Positions 1-10,045 of a stretch of DNA of 64,000 nucleotides are shown piece by piece. Made by a program: the position numbers and the translations under genes. Every line of letters starts with the position of its first letter. Positions within the stretch are counted from its first letter, which is position 1. The stretch covers positions 1,984,001 to 2,048,000 of the forward strand of contig CM037779.1 in assembly GCA_021229015.1 (NCBI GenBank), given 5' to 3'. The notes below the pieces were generated by a model. The model was not told where the DNA came from. It searched no databases and worked only from the letters and a program-made list of their open reading frames with translations. Origin of the DNA: Solen grandis (Eukaryota > Mollusca > Bivalvia > Adapedonta > Solenidae).

Positions 1-342
1 TGTATTGCCGTATTGTTCTTTGAGTAAGAGGAGAATATTCTTGAATAGAAGACGGTTTTTATTTCTTCTGGAAAATGATAAAATTACATCTCAACCATGA
101 ACTATTGAGGCTTTACAGTGATAAAGTGAAGTTCAGCATATGCTGCAACGATAAAAAGTGTCAAAATCTATGTTCCGTTGAGGTTTAAAAAATCGTAAAT
201 CTTAGTTAATAGAGTTAATAGAGGTTTCAAGATCATGTATTTATATACATGTGTCAAAAACCTGGATTTATGTAAGTATTTTCCCAGAAATCCTTATCTG
301 AAATCTGATCCTGTGGGGTATACATAGACAATTGGTCCGAAT
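1..342. repeat. Duplicated block, inverted relative to 52567-52830
   Basis: Read on the minus strand, this block matches 52567-52830. Both contain the run from a GCGTGATTC-like end through a CCCCACAGGATCAGAT-like stretch, a TTTTTGACAC stretch and a final AGAATATTCT-like stretch. The right-hand copy lies downstream of the CBM14 exon at 51448-51792, so this is probably paralogous intron sequence of the minus-strand chitin-binding gene. It could also be an interspersed repeat; two copies in one window cannot decide. Confidence 0.6.
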
Positions 343-1382
343 CACGCAGTAGATTTGATTAATATCATAAGACTAGCCTTACATGTGTGAAAAAAAAAAA
401 CTAATAAAAACCTATTGTTTAAGAATAATGCAAAGAAATTATTATTTGATTGAATTCTTATATGTAGAATTGTTATAGCTTATACACTGCCCACACTAAG
501 CATATTGATTATACTGGCAAGACAATGTTCTTATGTAAGGAAGATGTTTTTGGTCAGATTTTATTTTATGAATTCAACATTTGGAAATAGGACCAATATC
601 CTATTTAAGCATAGTTTTATACCCAAGGCTGGGCCTCAACTTCATTTTAATAGTTGTGCTCATTGTCCATATATTAGGATGGAATTGCGATCACAATGTC
701 AGCATTACTGTTCGTCAGTGATGGGCATCTACAATGCTGTCATTGGATCATAACGTTAACACTATTACGTAACTACATGCACGTCGTTAAAAATGATGGA
801 AAGGAGAATAAAACAAAATAAAAACCTGTGTAACAAATTTTAAACTGGTTTTCTTTAGCATTAGGGATTCAGGTTACAAGGGATGTTGCTTCTGCATAAC
901 TAAACGACCAATAGATTCTATCCTTTTGATCAAGCAGCCTTTTAAATATTTTTAAGAAAATAAAATATTTGACGTTTTCTGCAGAAAAAAAATGATTGAA
1001 GATCAAGCCCTCAGTAAATTCAAGTAACGTAAATGACCGATATATGCATGAAAATGCCCCCTTCCCCCCTAAAATGGCCTCCCTTTTTTCAATGTTACCC
1101 TTATGTGATGTGACTTTAAAGTATTATCATTATAAGACATTTGGACTGCTGCCGTGTGTATAAATTCAGACAAGATTTTCATGCAAAATGTCAAAATGCT
1201 AAAATAAACTTTACTGGAATCATTAACTGATATTACCAGCTTACTACTGTAAATAATAGTCCATGTGTTAAAATAATTTATCCATTTCAGTGGCAACCGG
1301 GAGTTTTGCGCTTTTACACGTGTTATTCAAACCGGTGTTTACACAATACCTATCTAATTTACATAACAAGACCAGGCGGGGT
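343..1382. other. No gene seen
   Basis: AT-rich sequence with frequent stops in all frames. I see no exon with plausible splice borders, no RNA gene and no clear repeat. Short open stretches here have no recognisable domain. Confidence 0.5.
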
Positions 1383-1845
1383 AAGTTGCATTCAAAAGTA
1401 GTTTCAATACGTTTCGGTGTAATTTTCACTGAATTTGTATGCAACCGGATGTTACTAATATAAGTATCGTGACAGAGGAAGATACTCTTTAGGTGCCTCG
1501 CGAAGTAACATGGTAAACAAATATGGCCGACATGGTTTTGGATTTTCATATTCAGAATGGAGAATACTTAAATGCTGATTAAATGTGTACAACAAAATGT
1601 TTGTCATTTCTGTGATTTTTAAAATTAATGTTCATATGCCAGTTAAATGCATTGATTATTTGCTAAATATTGCAAACTGATATTAGTTCCAAATTGAAGA
1701 TAATATAAATATCATCAACGTTAGACGCCATCTTGAAAACAATTTCTCGCAACAGAATAGTAAGGTCGTTACATAGAACACGAAGAAAACGGGAATATGT
1801 GACGTTGCAACACTTGTCTGAGCAACTCGGCCCCGATACGATTAT
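1383..1845. repeat. Duplicated block in direct orientation to 52910-53300
   Basis: Shared landmarks in the same order are TTTGTATGCAACCGGAT, GAGGAAGATACTCT, ATGGTAAACA, ATATGGCCGACA, TTTGTCATTTCTGT and GTTGCAACAC. The alignment is interrupted by small indels. The block at 1-342 is inverted relative to its partner while this one is direct, so the two blocks have been rearranged relative to each other. No coding exon is evident; the short open frames on both strands have no family resemblance. Confidence 0.6.
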
Positions 1846-2129
1846 GGACGTTTTCTTTTTTGGCTTTTTCATCGAAATTAGGTCAAAAGTCAACTGCATA
1901 ATGAAGAAACCCATCCATTTAAGAAACTGTCCAGATATTGAAGCAATCAAATAAACCAGTTATAGCAGATTATCCAAAAGGAAAACCTGTCCAGATGCCG
2001 CTTTTTCCATCAAAAGTATGTTAAATGTTAAGGACAAAGTTACAAGGTCAACTGCATAATATAGAGGTCCATCCACTTAAACAACTGTCTAAATATTGAA
2101 TTAATCCAAAGATGGACAAAGTAATATAA

Positions 2130-2264
2130 CATTGTGTTTATACATATCAAATACTTTACACAGTACTACATATATGCATGATGAAATGGGGATTTCTGCA
2201 ATTCATGTTTTTGTTCAGTATGTCATTCGATCAAACTGACTCCATGCTCACGACAGGACAACCA
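2130..2264 (-). repeat. Paralogous intron segment, inverted copy of about 50943-51060
   Basis: On the minus strand this reads as the same sequence found at 50943-51060 and 45300-45405: ATGGTTGTCCTGTCGTGA, then CATGGAGTCA, TTTGATCGAATGACATAC, and on to a TACTTTATAC-like end. In the plus-strand cluster this stretch lies in the intron before the Thr/Pro-rich CBM14 exon. It supports an inverted duplication of part of the CBM14 gene. Confidence 0.7.
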
Positions 2265-2265
2265 T

Positions 2266-2640
2266 TAACAAGACAGCGCGGCCCACTTTCTGAGTGCTAG
2301 ATAGTATAATGTTAGCCGTTACTATTTTTTAGCTTTGACAAACATTTCAAGAGTCCGAAAACATGGGGAGTCAATTCCCTTGTTTTAGTACTTAATGATA
2401 TAAGAAATTGTAAAACATTAACCTAAAATACTCCATATAGAAAAGTAAAGAAAAGTTTAAGTTGAAAAGGGACATCACTGTACAAATATGCATTTAAGAG
2501 TAACATGCCCTTTTCAAATGTTTTCCAACTTTGAAAGTGATCAAGTATTCCAACCTTGATGGAAATATGTTTGATAATTTTTAGGAATTGACCTAACCAA
2601 TCGAATGCTAGTATTCCGAAGTTGAAAAGGTATAGTACAA
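2266..2640 (+). mobile_element. F7-type Helentron-like element, 3' truncated
   Basis: It begins with AACAAGACAGCGCGGCCCAC, the same 5' end seen inverted at about 50942. It continues into core sequence (2400-2560) that is the reverse complement of 50690-50825. No 3' hairpin end is seen; similarity fades near 2640, where a different MITE remnant begins. The element and its flank are both shared with the 50.2-51.0 kb region, so it was inserted before the duplication. Confidence 0.55.
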
Positions 2641-2876
2641 AAAATGTTGAAAAAGGGCCATTTCTTGCAAAAACACTGAATTTGCCAACTAATGACAGGA
2701 ATTGGCTAGATCGTTGTAACTCATTTTTGAGTCTCTTTTCTATCATTTTGACAAAAACTATGCGTTAAAATGGTCAGCTAACGCTTTCCTTTCATATACA
2801 TAGCATTACATTAAGCATGTGTTTTCATGCGACTATGGGAAAATAGCCGGTGGTGCTTAGCAAACTTTAGTAGTAT
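2640..2876. mobile_element. Right part of the TA-flanked MITE (copy of 45408-46006)
   Basis: Matches 45785-46006 from GCCAACTAATGACAGGAATT through GGAAAATAGCCGGTGGTGC to the terminal GTAGTA. The left terminal repeat is not found, so this copy is truncated. Confidence 0.6.
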
Positions 2877-2981
2877 ATATTTGGCCCCTTTTCAGTCTTC
2901 TATATCACAAATTTTAAAGGTTTCAAGTAAGAATTAATCACAAAATACTTCCTCCTAACAAAGAGTTACATCTTAGACATG

Positions 2982-3218
2982 TTAACTCTTTCCCTCAGAG
3001 GAACCATGAAAAGACCTATGCGAACAGCATAAAACTAGATCAGCCTGCGAGTTACTCGCAGGCTGATCAGGTTTTATGCTGTTCGCTGCTCCTCAGGTCT
3101 GGAAATAAGGATTTTGTAATTATATTTGGTAAGGTTTAACTGTGGTTTTCTGCAGATCAGGCTTTATGTGGTACATACTGAGTGCGTCAAAATTAGTCTA
3201 TACGTGGGAAAGGGTTAA
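2982..3218. mobile_element. piggyBac-like MITE, copy 1
   Basis: Bounded by TTAA at 2982-2985 and 3215-3218. The inner ends are complementary (CTCTTTCCCTCAGAG against GTGGGAAAGGG). The centre (about 3021-3085) is a nearly perfect 65-base palindrome; the inner arm GATCAGCCTGCGAGT pairs exactly with ACTCGCAGGCTGATC. No transposase is encoded. TTAA target duplication with a C-rich terminus is the signature of piggyBac-type elements; assignment rests on this alone. Sister copies are at 56235 and 59206. Confidence 0.75.
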
Positions 3219-3609
3219 AAGACAGTCCAGGAAGAAACACGGATACACAGACTCTGGTCCTGTCCCAATACACAGGGAATAATATGCTCATTTAAAACCT
3301 GGTTTTCATCCAACATAGATCTTAATTTTACAAAACTGAGCTTTATTTTTTATATTGTTGAGGATATATTTTTTGCTGATCAATATGTTTTACTCGACAT
3401 GAAATATTAGATTTCAATATATAAATCCTACAAATTCCCCCCCGATACCCCTCAGAATGCATCTCCGTCATCCTAGAATAATTTTTTCCGGGGTAGCATG
3501 CCCTCTGATATCACAATCATGTCTTTAGCGCCCCCCCCCCCCCCTCCACAACACACAATTCTGGATCCGGGCCTGCTACCGACGACATATGTACATGTAT
3601 ATGACATAC

Positions 3610-3792
3610 CTCTTTGACAAAAGACATTGTCTTCGTGCTCACACATCTGCAGGGCGTTGTCCCATCTAGTGCCTGGAGCACAGGTAAGAACCTGCCAAAT
3701 GAGACCTCCTCCCCCGGGGCTACAGTGATAATACTGTTCACACTCGCCTGGGACCGGCTTGAATAAATCCAATTCAGCCTGCGAACATGGTC
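3610..3792 (-). CDS. CBM14 (peritrophin-A) chitin-binding exon
   Basis: This is an internal exon of 183 bp. The acceptor is CTGTACCAG with AG at 3794-3793, the donor GTATGTC starts at 3609, and both borders are phase 1. It encodes one complete CBM14 domain with six cysteines spaced C-x14-C-x5-C-x13-C-x12-C-x7-C, including the family motif YYHC and the CAPGTRWD segment that precedes the fifth cysteine. Such domains bind chitin outside the cell (gut lining, shell or cuticle matrix). The upstream exon at 5731-5809 has a signal peptide and a matching phase 1 donor. Joining them gives secreted protein with the CBM14 domain directly after the signal. A poly-C run lies about 65 bases beyond the donor, in the intron. 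The domain is a divergent relative of the plus-strand exons at 41679 and 43930. No further exon was found to the left. Confidence 0.85.
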
Positions 3793-5730
3793 CTGGTACA
3801 GATATCAGTAACGTCTTAATAATTTGATAAAATTGTGTTTTTTTTTCTCTTAAGGTGTTATTCACGTAAATTAAATCATGAGATTCACTACTTAAGACAG
3901 TTTCCCCTTCACTCTCCATGTAACAGGTCGTCCAACCTACTCCCCCTCCCCGAAACAAGAAATATCTTTAAAAAAAAAGATATTTGGCGTAGCTAAAAAA
4001 TTGTCAGTTGTAACCGGTTTAACAGATTAAAACTATCGTAAAGTTGGAAACGTTAGCAAAAATGTTTATAAATGCCAAGATTATTGGAGTTATTGTGAAG
4101 CCTATATAACAAACGGATTTAATTTACAAATTAAAAAAAAATCTACCAACTTTCATTAAATATTATGCATTTGTTATTTTTTTAAGTATCTAAAAGCAAT
4201 TCGTATGTAACCAAGCGAAACCGAAAGATCATCGCGTACATCCGATTATTGTTTCCAGATCCGCACAATAAACTGCACAACTCCTCCGCAATAGTAAATC
4301 AATTCTATACGCCGAAAAAAGAAAGGGATAAAATATAACGTAAGCGAAAATTAAAAAAAGTTAATTCAGTGGGATTTGATCTTGGTACCCTAGTTCAGCA
4401 GACGAGCACTCAACTGCGCAAACGGAGGCTGATGTTATGTGTCCGAGCGGTCTTAAAAAACTTAGATATGTGAAACTAAATTTTCATACTCTCCTGGTCG
4501 TATGATTAGATAAAGTTCAGCTATGAAATATATACAAATCTTATTGCCGAATGATTTTAACAATGATTGATTGTCTCAAATAATCAACGTTTAATTAATT
4601 TGAGAATCAAAGATAAAACATACTGAATTGAACTCCCTAACTGAATACTGAACACAAAATTATCCCAATAGCTTAAATGAAATTTAACAGGTCAGCCCTA
4701 TCTTTTTTTTCTATATTTTCATCTTTGAACTTCAAAAAAAAAAAATCTTTAACCCTAAATCCTACCAAGTTACACCACACCAGATAGCGCAATGCTTTCT
4801 GGGTTCAGCAGTAACCTTACCTAAAATACCTAACGTATTTCTCCAACAGCTACCCGGCCAAGCAGGTTCACCATCAAATCTTACATTTCACCAGATAGCG
4901 TAAGAATGAAAGGGAGTGTCTTGAATGCATATATAAGCGGAATCAGCCTTGGTCTTGAACAGACGCACACAATTATATGTTGAATGCGGAAGATTTATAT
5001 ATTTCCACTGGGTTAAGAATAAATGAAAGGGAGGTAATTCAAGAATATAAATATTTATCAATTACCACCTTGTAGACAAAACTAAAATAACTGAATTATA
5101 TATATAAAAAATTAAACAATTATTCCAGCACCAAGTAAGCCAAAAAATAATATAAAACCCTAAAATCGTTTCAGTATATATAACTTATGTTAGCTAATTT
5201 ATGCTATGCGAGTTTTGCGACTTAGATGGACGAGTTCACTACCAGGTTAATGTTCTAAGACTCACAACTATTTTTTCAACTGGATGGTATTTATGTTTAA
5301 TAGGTCAATTAAAATGTTATTTGCCAATTGACAATCGTGCAGAAAGATATGCACCCTGAAACTTCCATTTTACGATGGAATATTCTAAAATAATTTATGC
5401 AAACCAATGAAACGAGTGCTTTTCCGAACTCTTCGGTTGTTAACCAAATTTATTGGTTAAGAAATATTATACAGCTTAAGAGGGAAAAAAAATGTTCTGA
5501 GCAACGGAAGTCATGTCCTTGCGAAATATTTAATATGTTCACCACTTACTGAAGCAACTTCTAGACTTTCAAAACATACCGCTGCACAGAAAACGACGTT
5601 GAAAGTCTTGTGTCGTTATGTCCATGTAGCCCAAATATTACCAAACGTTTTCAAATGGTAGGTCTTAACGACCTGGTTATGTTAATTCCGCACGATTCAA
5701 ATTCATCCTTAAATATGGCTATTTACTAAC
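3793..5730 (-). other. Intron between signal-peptide and CBM14 exons
   Basis: The stretch runs from the GT donor at 5730-5729 to the AG acceptor at 3794-3793 (minus strand). It is AT-rich, holds one tRNA-like SINE fragment (about 4368-4435) and a short palindrome near 3959-3983, and shows no further coding exon. Confidence 0.6.
4368..4435 (-). repeat. tRNA-derived SINE fragment
   Basis: On the minus strand the sequence shows a box A-like GCGCAGTTGAGTGCTCG and, about 25 bases on, a box B-like GATCAAATCCC, with tRNA-like spacing. The acceptor stem does not pair and there is no clean cloverleaf, so this is a SINE head or decayed tRNA pseudogene rather than a working tRNA gene. Confidence 0.4.
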
Positions 5731-5809
5731 CGCCGTTAGGGGTAATTCCAACCACTATCCCAGCTATCAGCGCGACGCAGAACCCCAGGGTAAGAAACCA
5801 TCCAGCCAT
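5731..5809 (-). CDS. Signal-peptide exon of secreted chitin-binding protein (first coding exon)
   Basis: ATG at 5809-5807 stands in a good start context (A at -3, G at +4) and opens 26 codons plus one base. The N-terminus is Met-Ala-Gly followed by the hydrophobic run WFLTLGFCVALIAGIVVG, a convincing secretion signal. The frame then reaches a GT donor at 5730-5729 in phase 1, and stops follow at once in the intron, so the exon must splice. The next exon found on this strand (3610-3792) starts in phase 1 and completes a Gly codon. A pyrimidine-rich TTTATATTTATAG lies just upstream of the ATG, so a 5' UTR intron may end there. The coding stretch is too short for usual ORF cut-offs. The weakest point is the pairing with 3610, which rests on phase and strand. 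Confidence 0.75.
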
Positions 5810-6637
5810 TTTCCTATAAATATAAAACAACGTTGCAAAAGAAAAACGGCGTATACCTTTTACAATACATTCGTGTCCGAATGAGAGACGATACATAGAG
5901 AATAATTGTTGGTTTCAGAGGAATATCGTTTTTATTCATCGAGTGAGGAGGAAAGTAAATACGAGTAACACAGCCACGAGTGAAATTTGATTTTTCTCCC
6001 CACGTGATGAAATAATAACATTCCACCGAGACCAACAATTTTATTTAATGCCTTTCTACCAATTATAGGGCCCATGTAGTCCCGTTGCAAAACAGTCAAC
6101 GTTATAAAAATGGTAATGACGTTTCCCTATAATCCACCGAAAAACATTCAATAAACAAGATGTGTTCAAAAACACTTTGTCCCCGTCTGAGATGGTCAGA
6201 TGTTAAATAACTGATGCCAGTTGAAAGCCTTTCATGATTGGAGTATTCAGACTTTATTCCATATAGTAATGGCGTAATGCATAAGACAAAAAAAAAATAA
6301 AGGGAGATAAAAAAGAACTTGACAGAGTTATGCTCCATAATCATAACACTTATGTCTCTTTTTTAAGATTTTAAGTTTTAAATCAATACCATTTATAGTT
6401 CACGAGTTATGCTCTTGACAAAATTGAAAAATAAAAGTTAAAAAGGGAGATAATTAAATTAGAACGTAGAGTTATGGTTCTTAGTCACTGCACTTAGCCT
6501 AGTAACATTCTATTCATATATGAAGTTTCAAGTCAATATCTTTTATAGTGTTCCAGTTATGGCCAATGATAAAGTTGCTGACAAACAAACCAACAAGCAA
6601 ACCAACAAACCAACCATCACAGATCTCGGGTGCATAA
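5810..6637. other. 5' flank of the minus-strand gene and degenerate repeat
   Basis: The first part should hold the promoter and 5' UTR of the signal-peptide gene; I see no firm TATA box. From about 6290 there are two loose units containing AAAGGGAGATAA and GAGTTATG, similar to cores of the hairpin-ended elements elsewhere, ending in repeated CAAACCAAC words near 6585-6615. Confidence 0.4.
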
Positions 6638-7336
6638 GAAAAGCTGTCCGTAAGACAGTGCGCTAGACTATTCTAATGCTCGTCAATATAGAAAAAATAT
6701 TAGGAATGTTATTTATTCCAAGTTTTAAGGCAATATCTCAAAGGGTTCAGTGAAGAAGTGAGCACGTATAAGCAACTAAACTCAGAATTCTAAGTCAGAA
6801 TAGGGGCATTATTAAGTCAAAATCCATGAGTTATGTACTCTTCCCTACATGTGGAAGGAAGATGTCATAAACAAGCATTCAAAGTTTCAAAGCAACACCT
6901 TCAAAGGTTCTATGGAAAACTCAGGTGGTACGAAAAATTTGATAAGATATTAAATTGAAAAGGGGCATAAATTTGTCAAAATCCATGACAAAGTAATCAC
7001 CCTTTGACTAAAGGCAGGGCTGGTGGTATACTTAGTCATACACAAGTATACCAAGTTTCAAAGAAACACATCAATGGGTTCAGTGAAGAATGTCGTACAA
7101 AAACTTTACCCGATATTCCAAGTCGAGAAAGGGGCATAATTTGGTAAAAATCCATGACAGATATTCCCTCTTGCCTACAGGTTGGTGGTCATATATAAGT
7201 ATTCCAAGTTTCAAAACAATACGTAAAGATGAGGTGGTATAAAAAAACAAAACAAAACAAACAAAAAAACTTAACCGTTACGCCGACGCTCGGGTGAGTA
7301 GAATAGCCCTCATTCTTCGAATAGTCGAGCTAAAAA
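6638..7336 (+). mobile_element. F4 Helentron-like element, near complete
   Basis: The 5' end is AAAAGCTGTCCGTAAGACAG followed by GCGCTAGACTATTC. The 3' end carries GAATAGTCGAGC plus TAAAAAT at 7336, which can pair with the 5' GACTATTC. A hairpin (TATTC-type arms around TTCGAA) sits just before the tail. In between are about four units of a ~170 bp core with AAGGGGCATAATTTGG and CCATGACAG words. No protein is encoded. Confidence 0.7.
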
Positions 7337-8806
7337 TCAAGCTTTTTTACAATGTTGGGTCGTCTTTTGGGTTGAAAATAATAAGGATTAGGTCAACCTT
7401 TGAAATAAATTATAAAAAAGTAAAATTGAAAATAAATAAACAAAATCTAACATACCCTTCAATTCCTCCGATACCGGACTAGTAGACTGGTACACGAGGT
7501 GCTGTATTTATACTTATCAGCGGACACATGAATCACGTGCTGCATGATAATTATGAAGCATCTAGGCCTAGCCTAAAAAAACGTTTCCTTTTTTCGCCTG
7601 TTATTCGGGTTCATGATAGAATAGATATTGAACAACATACGAAATGTTGCCGTGGAAGAAGTTGTTATGATTAGGTTTTACTTGTTTTCTTATATTAATT
7701 ACATTGTAAAAGTGATTGATGTATCCCTGAGCACCTGTGAGAAATTACCTCTTGAAAGTTGGGCGGCATGATGAATTTTACATAATTATTTTACTGATAG
7801 AATATATTGGTAATGAAGATAAAGAAAATAGCATATAGAATGATTTCTTTTACGCATCAGCAAAATCTTTTTTCTGTGGATACTATTTTCTATCCAAAAA
7901 TCACCGTCATCACCATTATCATTGTTCTCGTAGTGAAGTTATTTCTCATCTGAACGTTAAAGTTGGTTATATATCAGAATGCTACGTTTATCTACGTATA
8001 TAATATACTTTACCAATCTGCACCTAATCTACATTAGAACGAAACAAAAACATTTACATGACGTCTGGAATTTACACATAACATACTTTGCGCTTAGGAA
8101 CGAAATTCACCATTTGGTTTTCTCAAGTTTGAGGTAGTTGGGTCTTTATTTTTTTCCTTTTTCCGAAAAAAAAAATTAATAAAAGTCACTTGGCCTTTTT
8201 TATTTACATCTTGAAACTTACAATAATTGCACTCGTGCGAAACGTGTTCATAGAAAAGCTTGTTTAGCATTCATTTTGGCTTCTAGCTGCGATGAAGTCC
8301 TCGTGCAACGCATGCATTTTGTCGATAATTGGACGGCGAGCAAAACAACAATATGTTTTAATGTGTATTTGCCATGTACATGATTAAATAAATATGTTTA
8401 AACCAACAATGTGTTTCTATGAGTTTTGTCTGGTTCTTGGCTGGTGTTCCTTCCCATTATATTACGTTACCGGTAATCTTAAGGGCCTTGTTCGAGCGCT
8501 AACTATAGTCACTATAGTTAAGCCATACACCGCCAAAACATGGTGTAGTTCGACTATGATGACGTCATTTTTCAACCATAGTTCGACCCGGTCTTTATGG
8601 ATACAATATGGCTGTCAAGTTGACTGGAAAAAAGTTCCAGCTGGAATAGAACTCATGACCCCTTACATAAAAACAATCTGAGCAGCTCTCTTCCCGATTT
8701 AGCAAATTCCACAGCTACATTAAAAAGGTGCAAATGAGGTTATTTATAGGTAATTAACTGTATTACAACAGCAGCACTACACAGTTGGACAGTTCACTTT
8801 CATTAT
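7337..8806. other. No gene seen
   Basis: No exon with plausible borders. A near-perfect palindrome, AACTATAGTCACTATAGTT, is at about 8497-8515, and GACGTCA occurs at about 8561; these may be ends of a small palindromic element. Frames open for up to 95 codons here have no family features. Confidence 0.4.
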
Positions 8807-9073
8807 CAATTTTAATGGTTTATAGCGCATGCGGAGCGGAGAAATATTTTCTACACATATGTCACGATGGTTCTTTGTCAGGTGTACAAATTTTCTTTAC
8901 ATTCGGGAAAACTTTCCGAGTTCGTGCAATGTTGTTTGCGAACACGTAAAGCACATCGCCTATAATGTTTTCCCGAATGGAAGGAAACACTGTTCATCTG
9001 TCAAAAGAATCAGTAGGGCTTTTGTGTAGTATACAATTTTCCGCTTCGCATGCACTATATCCCATTAAAATTG
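8807..9073. mobile_element. Foldback MITE
   Basis: Long imperfect inverted repeats bound the element: CAATTTTAATGG at 8807-8818 pairs with CCCATTAAAATTGG at 9061-9074, and the match continues inward through GCATGCGGAGCGG against CCGCTTCGCATGC. An inner pair (CATTCGGGAAAAC at about 8900 and TTTTCCCGAATG at about 8966) shows nearly the whole 267 bp folds back. No coding capacity. Confidence 0.7.
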
Positions 9074-9175
9074 GCAAAGAAATAAATTACTTACAACAGT
9101 TTTCTTCTTCGAATTGAGGCAGGCAAATAATGCTGTTGCTTACAATGACGTCATATACCACGTGGTATGGTCATT

Positions 9176-10045
9176 AAACGAGAGGGTCATGATGGCCCAT
9201 GATCTCTCGCCTGAGTAAAGGGTTACCCAAGGAACATCAGTCTGTATTAAAAAATGAAATCTGAACAGTAGTTTTGAAGGAGATGATCCGTGCAAATTTT
9301 TTTCAAATTCTATCCAGCAGTTTCAGGAGAGGTCATTTTAAGTTTTCAATATATACATACAACTTCTGAAGGTAAATTAGTCGTGCCCCTTGCAGCCATT
9401 CTTTATGGATCAGAGGATTTCAGAGGAGATGTCGTTTTAAGATTTCACTATATACATATATGGCAAATAAGCCCCACCCCTGGCAGCCATGTTTTTTTAC
9501 GGATCGCAATAATTTTAGCACCTTTTGTGAAGCTTCACCAAAGGATCATCCCTGCAAAATATAATCAAATTCTGTCCTGCGGTTTCAGAGGAGATGTGGT
9601 TTAAAGATTTCATTATATACATATAAGACAAATTAACCCTGCCCCTGGTGGCCATGTTTTTTATGGATCGGAATTATTTTGGCAATTTTTGTGAAGCTTC
9701 ACCCAATGATCTACATTGCCAAATTTAATTAAATTCTGTCCAGCAGTTTCAGAGGAGATGTGGTTTAAAGATTTCACTATATACATATAAGGCAAATTAG
9801 CCCCGCCCCTGGCGGCCATGTTTTTTACGGATGGGCATCATGTCAGCAACTTTTGTGAAGCTTCACCCAAGGATCATCCCTGCCAAATTAAATCAAATTC
9901 TGTCCAGCGGTTTCAGAGGAGATGTCATTTAGAGATTTCACTATACACATATAAGGCAAATTAGCCCCACCCCTGGTGGCCATGTTTTTTCCCGATCGAA
10001 ATAATTTTGGCAATCATGGTAGAGAGTGACCCAAGGAACATCTGT
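9176..10045 (+). mobile_element. F1 Helentron-like element with tandem core, 3' end missing
   Basis: The 5' end is AGAGGGTCATGATGGCCC followed by CTCTCGCCTGAG. It is followed by about four units of a ~168 bp core marked by TTTCAGAGGAGATGT, GCCCCGCCCCTGGCGGCCAT and GTGAAGCTTCACC. The usual GGTGAGCTAAAAA end is absent. A related piece (about 10486-10645) reappears further right, so the copy may have been split or rearranged. Confidence 0.65.

Noticed and set aside
3473..3958. Single 161-codon minus-strand reading as one exon
   Set aside because: Only 3610-3792 has exon character. The rest reads through the splice acceptor and donor and a poly-C run; splice borders and domain limits agree on the shorter exon.
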